In this document: positions 14,481 through 20,603 of the stretch, in pieces
Layout of the letters: each line of letters begins with the position of its first letter
Position numbering within the stretch: position 1 is the first letter of the stretch
NCBI GenBank assembly: GCA_938049795.1
Contig: CALLCD010000284.1
Location: 1 to 20,603, forward strand
Reading direction: 5' to 3'
Length of the DNA: 20,603 nucleotides
From: an uncultured Hyphomonadaceae bacterium
GTDB lineage: Bacteria > Pseudomonadota > Alphaproteobacteria > Caulobacterales > Hyphomonadaceae
Translations under genes and position numbers: made by a program
Notes under the pieces: model-generated
The model's database searches: none
What the model was told of the DNA's origin: nothing
The model's input: only the letters and a program-made list of their open reading frames with translations

Positions 14481-14524
14481 AGGAGATAGAGTGTCCGTAT
14501 AGAGAGCGATGTAGATCGTCCGGC

Positions 14525-15856
14525 TTATCCCGTCAGCATCACGTCAAAATCAAAATACCTGTCATAGACCAGCTCAATCCGCGCGCGCTGGCTCGCATCC
14601 CCCATCAGCGTTTGCGGCAGGATCTGATACGTCTTACGCCAATGCTGATGCGGGCCGGTCGTCTCCGTCGAAAAAACAACCCCATCCGCAAGATCAAGCT
14701 CAAACCAGAGCGCAATCGAATGCAGCGCGCCGGCCCCAATCAATGCCACCTCTGTCTGGCTCTCAAACCGCTCTGGCGGGCTTGCCGTAAAGTCAAAATG
14801 CTGGAGCCGCGCCGTCTCGGACAGAATGCGCACAGTGCCATCCACCCCATCCGCCTCCATATCCTTATAGCCAAGCGGATGGGCAAGCGCCGTCATCGCG
14901 CTGAGATCAAATCCGCTGACCGTCCCCAATTCATGAAAAGCCCTGTGATGCGGACACGACACCAGCGCGCCATAAAGCGTCGCGCTCTGCGGAATGATCC
15001 GCGCATCCGGTGCGAGCAGCTCCGTCCAGGCATGGCGAAAGGTCGGCAGCGCCCCCTCGCCAACAATCGCATTGTCAAAAATCTCCGTCGTCAGCACATC
15101 CGCCCGCTGCGGCAGATCCCGCCCGATCACAAGATCTGTGGACTGTTTCGCCAGAACCGTAATCCGGTCCGCAAACCCGTTCTGCGCGACGATCTTCTGC
15201 GCCAGACCCGCGAGCATCTGATTGCCCTCGCAGGCATAGACATGACGCGCCCCCGCACGCGCGGCCATCATCGCCAGAAGCCCGCTGCCGGTGCCAATAT
15301 CGAGCACAATATCGCCGGGCTTCACCACCGCCTTGATCGCCGCATCATACGCATCGTTGCGCGCCGTATCGGCCAGCATTGGAATATGCCAGAGCGGCGC
15401 GGCGCTCGCAGCCAACCGGCCGCGTATAAAGGTCAGCTCGCTGTCATCGGGGAAAGCAGCCTCCGCCTGTCCCATCGTCTCCAGCGCATCAAACGGCGCT
15501 TGGGCCTGGAACTGTAGATTGGCAAGTTGCACAAACGCATCGCGTGGCGGCGGCGCACACGCAATCGCCTGCTGGTAATAGCGCCCCGCACGCGCCATAT
15601 CACGCGCCTGATGAGCCATCCGGCCGAGATAATAGGGCGCCAGCCCAAAGCCCGGATCGAGCTTCGCCGCCGCTTCAAATGCCCCTAGCGCGTCCTGAGG
15701 CCGACCGGCCCCCAGATGCGCACGCCCGAGTAAAGTCAGCGCATCCGCCCGCGCGCCATGCTCGGCGATAACCGCTTCAAGACGCGCGCGCGCCTGTTCA
15801 GGCTGGCGTGCGCTGAGCAATGTCTCGGCCTCGCGGATGTGCTGGTCTACGCTCAT
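14525..15856 (-). CDS. TPR-containing protein arginine methyltransferase homologue (PRMT9/PRMT7-like)
   Basis: The 443-residue product starts at ATG 15856 behind GGGAGA; an in-frame upstream extension of 60 residues has no such site. Residues 1-150 are tetratricopeptide repeats. Residues 156-443 follow the PRMT plan: WHIPMLADTARNDAYDAAI (156-174), the SAM motif I VLDIGTGSG (184-192), acidic post-I residue E210 in YACE, a double-E loop with E258 (TEIF) and E267 (GEG) nine residues apart as in PRMT1 E144/E153, HAWTELL (275-281), and a THW-like loop HQHW (403-406). A ribosomal-protein or small-molecule methyltransferase would not have both glutamates plus the HW loop. The likely role is methylation of arginine side chains in a cytoplasmic protein chosen by the TPR part. 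It is divergent from a 2OG oxygenase gene. The family is well supported; substrate and activity are not shown. Confidence 0.82.
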   Translation of the reverse strand: MSVDQHIREAETLLSARQPEQARARLEAVIAEHGARADALTLLGRAHLGAGRPQDALGAFEAAAKLDPGFGLAPYYLGRMAHQARDMARAGRYYQQAIACAPPPRDAFVQLANLQFQAQAPFDALETMGQAEAAFPDDSELTFIRGRLAASAAPLWHIPMLADTARNDAYDAAIKAVVKPGDIVLDIGTGSGLLAMMAARAGARHVYACEGNQMLAGLAQKIVAQNGFADRITVLAKQSTDLVIGRDLPQRADVLTTEIFDNAIVGEGALPTFRHAWTELLAPDARIIPQSATLYGALVSCPHHRAFHELGTVSGFDLSAMTALAHPLGYKDMEADGVDGTVRILSETARLQHFDFTASPPERFESQTEVALIGAGALHSIALWFELDLADGVVFSTETTGPHQHWRKTYQILPQTLMGDASQRARIELVYDRYFDFDVMLTG

Positions 15857-15974
15857 AATGGTCTCCCAAATGCCCCGGTCCTGCGCGGGCGCTGGCTTTG
15901 CTTGTAAATCCTTCGCCGCGCTCTGGGCAAGGTGATTGTCAGAGCCGCTGCAAAATGCCAGTTTGCGCGCTCGA

Positions 15975-15989
15975 TGGGAACCCGTCCCA
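15975..15989. promoter_or_regulatory. Inverted repeat beside the oxygenase ribosome-binding site
   Basis: TGGGA (15975-15979) and TCCCA (15985-15989) flank ACCCG, one base before the GAGGAGAG Shine-Dalgarno sequence (15991-15998) of the 2OG oxygenase gene. It sits in the 149-base region shared by the two divergent genes. It could be an operator or a small RNA hairpin affecting translation. Confidence 0.35.
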
Positions 15990-16005
15990 AGAGGAGAGAT
16001 GACGC

Positions 16006-16653
16006 ATGGAATGGCAAGCGGCCCCGGTTTTTGCAAGCCCCGTTTTCAAACTGAAAATCAATGGCGCTGCGGCTGCGCGCGATGTCTTCCGCACAAAGCT
16101 GCAAGAAAGCGCCGGAGACGATGTCCGCGACGCGCAGGGCGCTCTGTCCCATTATCACTCGCGCACCAACGTCTTCGAACAAGTGCCCGAACTTGCCGCG
16201 CTCGGAGAGGCGCTGACCAAGGCCGGAAACTTCGTCTATCACGAGCTGATGAACTTCAAACACTCCGGCCCGCTGCGCATGACAAATGCGTGGATAAACC
16301 TATGCGAGATAGGCGGCATCCAACCCATGCACAATCACGTCAATTGCCTGCTCTGCGGCACATTTTATCTGCATGCGGACGCCAAAACCAAACTCGTCTT
16401 CGAACACCCCCAATTCGCCCCCTCCGCCCACACCGAGCTTTACGACAAGCCCGATGAAGGGCCAAACGCACACGGGCTCAAATTCCATCAGCGTACGGCC
16501 CAGTTCGGCGTCGAAGCGGGCGACTGCCTGTTCTGGCCATCCAATCTGCGTCACGGCTATAGCGCAAACCAGACGCCCGGCCGGCTCAGCCTGTCCTTCA
16601 ATATGATGCCTGATACGCTCAACGTCGATTACCGGCTACGCCCCGAAAGCTAA
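16006..16653 (+). CDS. Small 2OG-Fe(II) oxygenase family protein (PF13759/TIGR02466-like)
   Basis: The 215-residue single-domain protein belongs to the same putative 2OG-Fe(II) oxygenase family as the domain at the left edge of the window. Iron ligands are H109 and H111 (HNH), followed by CLLCGTFYLH, then distal H183 in SNLRHGY, and R193 in GRLSLSFN as the 2-oxoglutarate anchor. NAWINL (94-99) is the usual strand before the first histidine. These enzymes are thought to hydroxylate a peptide or small molecule; no substrate is established. GAGGAGAG lies 7 bases before the ATG. It is divergent from the TPR-PRMT gene, so the two may share control, and its stop codon overlaps the galK stop by 4 bases on the other strand. 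Confidence 0.85.
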   Translation: MEWQAAPVFASPVFKLKINGAAAARDVFRTKLQESAGDDVRDAQGALSHYHSRTNVFEQVPELAALGEALTKAGNFVYHELMNFKHSGPLRMTNAWINLCEIGGIQPMHNHVNCLLCGTFYLHADAKTKLVFEHPQFAPSAHTELYDKPDEGPNAHGLKFHQRTAQFGVEAGDCLFWPSNLRHGYSANQTPGRLSLSFNMMPDTLNVDYRLRPES

Positions 16654-17711
16654 ACGAGCCACGCCTTCGGATGCCGCGCGAGCAATGCTTCAAGCCAGCC
16701 GTCAACCTTGTCCGCCATCACCAGCGAAACCGTACAGCCGCCAAACCCGCCCCCCGTCAGCCGCGACCCAAGCGCGCCAAGCGCCACCGCATCCTTCGTC
16801 AGGGCATCAATCTCCGGCGTGGACGCTGCAAAATCACCCGCATATGAGGCATGGCTCTCAATCATCAACCCGCCAAACGCCTCGGCGTTCCCCCGCTTAA
16901 GCGCCTCAATCGCCGCCAGCGTCCGCTGATGCTCGGTGATAACATGACGCGCCCGCGCCTTGAGCGGATCGGGCAGGGCGGCGATGTCTCCAAGCTCCGC
17001 ACGACACAAATACTCTGCCTCAAGCGCCGTCGCCGCGTCCTTGCACTCGATAAAGCGCGCCTCATAGCGGCCATCGGTCAGCTTGCGCGAGACGCCCGAA
17101 TGTACGGTCACAAACCGCCAACCATCGGGGATCGTAATGACCTCGGTTTCAAGGCTCACCGTATCAAGCGCCAAAGCTTCACCAGCCCCCGCCAGCCCGA
17201 CGGCCATCTGATCCATAATCCCGCACGGCACGCCGATATAGTCATTCTCCACCTCGCGCGCCTTAAGCGCCAGCGTCTTCTGGTCCATCTCCGCCTTGCC
17301 ATGCGCGCGCGCCGCTCTGAGCACAGCCGTGATCAGCGCAGCAGAGGACGACACGCCGGCCCCGCCCGGAATATTGCCCGAGACCAGCACATCAAACCCA
17401 CCCCTGATCCAGCCAAGCTCGCCCGCCTTCGCCAAGGCCCCCATCACCCCGTCAGACCAGTCACCCGATGCTGGCTCATTAACGACGCGGACGCTTTCGT
17501 CCTCATAGCCTTCAGACCGGATACGGTGGGAGGGCGCATCATTGGGCGCAACCACCACGGTCACCGTCTTGTCGAGCGTGATCGGCAGAACCGTGCCGCC
17601 ATGATAGTCAATGTGTTCGCCGATGAGATTGACGCGGCCGGGCACTGTGGCGCTGGCGGTCGGCGCGCGCGCATAAATGGCTTCAAACTGGATTTCAAGC
17701 GCTTGGCTCAT
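16650..17711 (-). CDS. galK: Galactokinase
   Basis: The 353-residue GHMP kinase phosphorylates alpha-D-galactose at C1 with ATP, the first step of the Leloir pathway. The galactokinase signature GRVNLIGEHIDYHGG (25-39) is nearly canonical (Ile for Thr in EHTDY), the ATP loop PGGAGVSSSAAL is at 114-125, the catalytic Asp is D167 in GIMDQMA, and the C-terminal GHMP motif LTGGGFGGCTV is at 318-328. The length is slightly below the E. coli enzyme (382), consistent with compact alphaproteobacterial forms. The start codon overlaps the galT stop (ATGA type), so translation is probably coupled. It is the last gene of the symporter-galT-galK operon, and no terminator is visible past its stop, where the opposing oxygenase gene ends. 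Confidence 0.96.
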   Translation of the reverse strand: MSQALEIQFEAIYARAPTASATVPGRVNLIGEHIDYHGGTVLPITLDKTVTVVVAPNDAPSHRIRSEGYEDESVRVVNEPASGDWSDGVMGALAKAGELGWIRGGFDVLVSGNIPGGAGVSSSAALITAVLRAARAHGKAEMDQKTLALKAREVENDYIGVPCGIMDQMAVGLAGAGEALALDTVSLETEVITIPDGWRFVTVHSGVSRKLTDGRYEARFIECKDAATALEAEYLCRAELGDIAALPDPLKARARHVITEHQRTLAAIEALKRGNAEAFGGLMIESHASYAGDFAASTPEIDALTKDAVALGALGSRLTGGGFGGCTVSLVMADKVDGWLEALLARHPKAWLV

Positions 17712-18790
17712 AACACCTCCCGCAAAGCTTTCGCCGCCTGTTCAGGCATCACATCCACGGTAAAAATGCCGGTCGCCTGTTCGACCGAAGCGAGATATTT
17801 CACCCGCCCCGGCGCACGCAATAAGGGATAGAATTGCGCCGAAAACTGGAACGCCCCATCCTGGCCAAAGGGCGCCGCATGCAAGCTCAGCATATAAGGC
17901 GTATCGGTCCCGAAAAATGCATCATAGCGGGCGGTAATATCACCCAGCAGATGCGCAAACCCGTCCGATTGCGTCTCGTCAAACCCCCACGGGCCAGACA
18001 CCGGCACCTGCGCGGAAATCCAGACCTCATAAGGAAAGCGCGCAAAAGGCGGCGCATACGCCATCATCCCGCCCGCCTCGGCAATCGCATACTCCGCCCG
18101 CCAACCCGCCAATTGTCCGGCCAGATCATAGCCATTTTCAAACGCCTCGAGCGCCGCCGCTTGCGGGGCAGGCACCACAGGAAACGCATAAATCTGGCCA
18201 TGCGGATGATGCAGCGTCACCCCCACCGCTTCGCCGCGATTCTCGAACGGCAGAACGAACGCCGCGCCCTTGTCGTAAAGCTCGACATAGCGATCAATCC
18301 ACGCCTCAAGCAAAAGCCGCCGCCGCGCCTGCCCAAGCGTTGCGAGCGAGCCGGTTCCTTCGGGCGCATACACAATCACCTCACACGCCCCGTCCGCGCG
18401 CGCCGTCTCCAGCGGGCCTTGTGCGGGCTCGGGCGAGCTCGGATGCAGGCTCGGAAAGCGGTTGCCAAAAACACAAAGCTCGAAATCCTCAAACGGAATT
18501 TCCGTCAGCGGGGCACCGGGTTGGCTCGGCGCAAGCGGGTCCGCCGCCGCGCTCGGCTTGAACGTCCGATTGTTCCGGTTCGCCGCATAAATCGACCATG
18601 TCTTGCGCAAAGGGTGACGCCGCAGCTCTGCGCCCGCGTTCATATCGAGCCCGTCTCCTGCAACCGGCGGCAACTCATGCGGCTGATAGCCATAGAGAAA
18701 CAGATCCCGCCCATCAGATTTCGTATGGTGACGGCGATAGACACGCGCCCCGTCTATGGTGCGGTGAAGTGTGCCGATTGGGTCGCTCAT
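17708..18790 (-). CDS. galT: Galactose-1-phosphate uridylyltransferase
   Basis: The 360-residue HIT-superfamily enzyme exchanges UMP between UDP-glucose and galactose-1-phosphate. The catalytic HPHGQIYAFP motif is at 195-204, with H197 as the uridylylated histidine. N-terminal blocks RRHPLRKTWSIYAANRNNR (58-75) and FELCVFGNRFPSL (103-115) are typical. The CxxC zinc ligands of E. coli GalT are absent, as in many family members. The ATG at 18790 follows AGGACAGG; the frame is open for 27 more codons upstream, but that stretch looks non-coding. It overlaps galK by 4 bases and lies 156 bases after the symporter gene. An inverted repeat in that gap (18895-18909) might give extra control. UDP-glucose 4-epimerase (galE) and mutarotase (galM) are not in the window. 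Confidence 0.95.
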   Translation of the reverse strand: MSDPIGTLHRTIDGARVYRRHHTKSDGRDLFLYGYQPHELPPVAGDGLDMNAGAELRRHPLRKTWSIYAANRNNRTFKPSAAADPLAPSQPGAPLTEIPFEDFELCVFGNRFPSLHPSSPEPAQGPLETARADGACEVIVYAPEGTGSLATLGQARRRLLLEAWIDRYVELYDKGAAFVLPFENRGEAVGVTLHHPHGQIYAFPVVPAPQAAALEAFENGYDLAGQLAGWRAEYAIAEAGGMMAYAPPFARFPYEVWISAQVPVSGPWGFDETQSDGFAHLLGDITARYDAFFGTDTPYMLSLHAAPFGQDGAFQFSAQFYPLLRAPGRVKYLASVEQATGIFTVDVMPEQAAKALREVL

Positions 18791-18894
18791 AACCTGTCCT
18801 TTTCGGTTCGCCGTGTCCTCATATTCCGCCACGGCACGTTCAGAGACGGAATAAGCAGAGCGCCGCGCCAAATCCAGAACTATTTTCGTTTTCG

Positions 18895-18909
18895 CACATT
18901 TATCATGTG
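18895..18909. promoter_or_regulatory. Inverted repeat between the symporter gene and galT
   Basis: CACAT (18895-18899) and ATGTG (18905-18909) flank a five-base centre, about 105 bases before the galT start on the minus strand. In the direction of transcription it is followed by an A-rich, not T-rich, stretch, so it is not a normal terminator. It could be an operator for an internal galT promoter. Confidence 0.3.
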
Positions 18910-18946
18910 AAACCGGACAACTACCCCAAATCTGGCGCTGATGCGT

Positions 18947-20542
18947 CTAGGCTGGCACCCCATGCGGATCATCCCCAAAGCGCAATTCAATTGGGCGGCC
19001 ATAAGCGATCTTGTTGACCAGAAGGGCCGTGCTGACACAGGCAACAAATGTAATCGCCATGGCATGGATATAGTGCATGCTGAAGAGATCTGGCCACAAG
19101 GCACCAAGACCTGCAACCCGCTCGAACAAGACCGGAACGCTGTCAATCGCCGCATCCTGCAAGTCTGCGAGCGGCCAGTCTTCAAGCGCCACGGGTGGAG
19201 ATAGCATGAACAAGGCTGCAGGTTGCACCCCGAAGATAAAGATCCCATAGCCGACCACCCCGACCAGAAGCCCCGTCGCCGCAGCCCCCGCATGGACATT
19301 GCGGAACACAAGCCCAACCACAAAGGCCGACAGAACCGGCATAGAGAGCAGCCCGTTCAGCTTCTGGATCAGCGCAATCAGGCTCTCAGCGTTTGCAAAC
19401 ACAAGCACCATGCCCACCGACAGCGCGACAAAAGCCAGCTGCACAATCGCCGAAACGCGGGGCACATTGATGTTCTTTTTGAAATAAGCCTGATGCAGAT
19501 CGCAGACATAAAGCGCCGCCGACGAGTTCAGGATCGAGTTGAACGAAGTCAGCACCGCCGCCGCCATCATCGCCGCAAACGCACCTGACATCCAGTTCGG
19601 CAGAATATCCCCGACAAGCTGGCCATAAGCCGCGTCACCAACATCGCCATACAGCTTAAACGCCACGACACCCGGCACCGTCACAATCAGCGGAATAATC
19701 AACAGCCGAATGCCCGCCGCCGTCAGCACACCGCGTTGGGCTTCTTTAACCGATTTGGCCGCCATAGCGCGCTGGGTAATGGTCTGGTTGGTCGACCAGT
19801 AATAGATCTGGATCAGCACCATGCCCGTCAGCAATGTGTGCCACGGAATGTCCGAAAAATTCTGCCCGATCAGCGACAACCGCTCCATCGGCACATCGGT
19901 GATAATATCGAAATTAACCGCCTTCAGCGCCAGATAGACCACAATCAGCGCCATCAAGAGAATGCCAACACCCGAATACGTGTCCGACACCGCAACCGCG
20001 CGCAGCCCGCCAAGGATCGCATAGGCCGCACCCACCACCGCAAATATGCTCGCAATCACAAGGAGCGGCGTATCAATATCGAACATGGACTGCATAAACA
20101 AAGATCCGCCATAGAGCACCGCTGGCAGATAGATAAACAGATTTCCAAGCAGGAAAAGCACCGCGATAATCGCGCGTATATGCTTGTTATTATAACGCTT
20201 TTCGAGCAATTCAGTCGTCGTCGTGCAATTGTTCCGGTAATAGATCGGGATAAATACAAACGCCAGAATGCTCAGGCCAATCACCGCCGCAAGCTCCCAC
20301 CAGGCCACAAGCAGGATTTGCGATCCGTTCATCCCGACAAGCTGATCGGTCGAGAGATTTGTCAGCGTGATCGAGCCTGCCACAAACATCCATGACAATC
20401 CGCCGCTTGCGAGAAAATAATCCTTCGCCGAACGATCTTCCCCGCCGCTGCGGTCGCCCGTACCCCGACAATGCACCCATGTCATAAAGCCGATAAAGCC
20501 GGTGATGAGTAGAAAGACCGCAATCTGAGTGGCATTGATCAT
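18947..20542 (-). CDS. Sodium/sugar symporter of the SSS (SGLT) family, probable galactose/glucose carrier
   Basis: The 531-residue membrane protein has the many hydrophobic helices of the solute:sodium symporter family (LeuT fold). Compared from memory with Vibrio vSGLT, several sugar-site residues align: N62 (N64), D66 for E68, Q67 (Q69), E83 (E88), Q245 for N260, Y248 (Y263) and R279 for K294. The blocks TNLSTDQLVGMNGS (61-74) and YYWSTNQTITQRAMAAKSV (247-265) are clearly SGLT-like. It imports sugar with sodium across the inner membrane; galT and galK downstream point to galactose. The ATG at 20542 lies 10 bases after a GGGAGG ribosome-binding sequence; a TTG six codons upstream is less likely. 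It is the first visible gene of the operon. The last 61 bases of the window hold its leader, with a weak GAAGA/TCTTC dyad at 20564-20580. Confidence 0.9.
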   Translation of the reverse strand: MINATQIAVFLLITGFIGFMTWVHCRGTGDRSGGEDRSAKDYFLASGGLSWMFVAGSITLTNLSTDQLVGMNGSQILLVAWWELAAVIGLSILAFVFIPIYYRNNCTTTTELLEKRYNNKHIRAIIAVLFLLGNLFIYLPAVLYGGSLFMQSMFDIDTPLLVIASIFAVVGAAYAILGGLRAVAVSDTYSGVGILLMALIVVYLALKAVNFDIITDVPMERLSLIGQNFSDIPWHTLLTGMVLIQIYYWSTNQTITQRAMAAKSVKEAQRGVLTAAGIRLLIIPLIVTVPGVVAFKLYGDVGDAAYGQLVGDILPNWMSGAFAAMMAAAVLTSFNSILNSSAALYVCDLHQAYFKKNINVPRVSAIVQLAFVALSVGMVLVFANAESLIALIQKLNGLLSMPVLSAFVVGLVFRNVHAGAAATGLLVGVVGYGIFIFGVQPAALFMLSPPVALEDWPLADLQDAAIDSVPVLFERVAGLGALWPDLFSMHYIHAMAITFVACVSTALLVNKIAYGRPIELRFGDDPHGVPA

Positions 20543-20603
20543 GCGTAGAGGGCCTCCCAACCCGAAGAATCTGCATCTTCCTACCTTTCCCTATTCTGCG
20601 GGG

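Noticed and set aside
14612..15517. Plus-strand open frame of 301 codons opposite the TPR-PRMT gene
   Set aside because: It is Arg-rich and lacks motifs, while the minus strand carries the full PRMT motif set.
16851..18910. Two long plus-strand open frames opposite galK and galT
   Set aside because: They are His/Arg-rich translations antisense to well-supported enzymes and have no domain signal.

Overview
The window reads as a chromosomal segment of a moderately GC-rich alphaproteobacterium, most likely a marine or stalked-type relative of Caulobacterales, Maricaulales or Hyphomonadaceae. The grounds are an ATP12-type F1-ATPase assembly factor, a TonB-dependent receptor of the Xanthomonas/Caulobacter type, a promoter that fits the Caulobacter housekeeping consensus, and dense coding with short gaps. 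This is inferred from gene families, not from a phylogenetic marker. I saw no rRNA, tRNA, CRISPR array, insertion sequence or prophage.

Layout. (1) 1-2657, plus strand: a probable operon of a TPR protein ending in a 2-oxoglutarate/Fe(II) oxygenase domain (its 5' end lies outside the window), a HAD phosphatase and ATP12. (2) 2836-3444: a secreted basic protein with an Arg/Asp repeat tract, closed by a strong terminator. (3) 3598-5130: the carboxyltransferase subunit of propionyl-CoA carboxylase behind a clear promoter, then an unrecognised 329-residue protein (5229-6218) that runs tail to tail into an ABC-F ATPase on the minus strand (6188-8128). (4) 8334-9794: a 42-codon small ORF with an excellent Shine-Dalgarno sequence, two hairpins, and a fold-III PLP decarboxylase of the ornithine decarboxylase type. 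(5) 9994-11484: aerobic glycerol-3-phosphate dehydrogenase (glpD), preceded by a leader packed with inverted repeats, two of them GlpR-like. (6) 11556-14420: a 954-residue TonB-dependent receptor, with a GNRA-loop hairpin before it and a strong terminator after it. (7) 14525-16653: a divergent pair, a TPR protein arginine methyltransferase resembling eukaryotic PRMT9/PRMT7 (minus) and a second 2OG-Fe(II) oxygenase (plus). (8) 16650-20542, minus strand: a galactose operon of SGLT-type sodium/sugar symporter, galT and galK.

How the parts work together. The symporter, GalT and GalK make an import and Leloir-pathway unit for galactose, and the TonB-dependent receptor about 4 kb away could bring galactosides across the outer membrane (inference). 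GlpD feeds glycerol-3-phosphate electrons to the quinone pool, and PccB serves propionyl-CoA metabolism. The most unusual element is the divergent PRMT-like methyltransferase and small 2OG oxygenase. Together with the TPR-oxygenase at the left edge, they suggest that this genome has protein-modifying enzymes of an uncommon kind; their substrates cannot be told from sequence.
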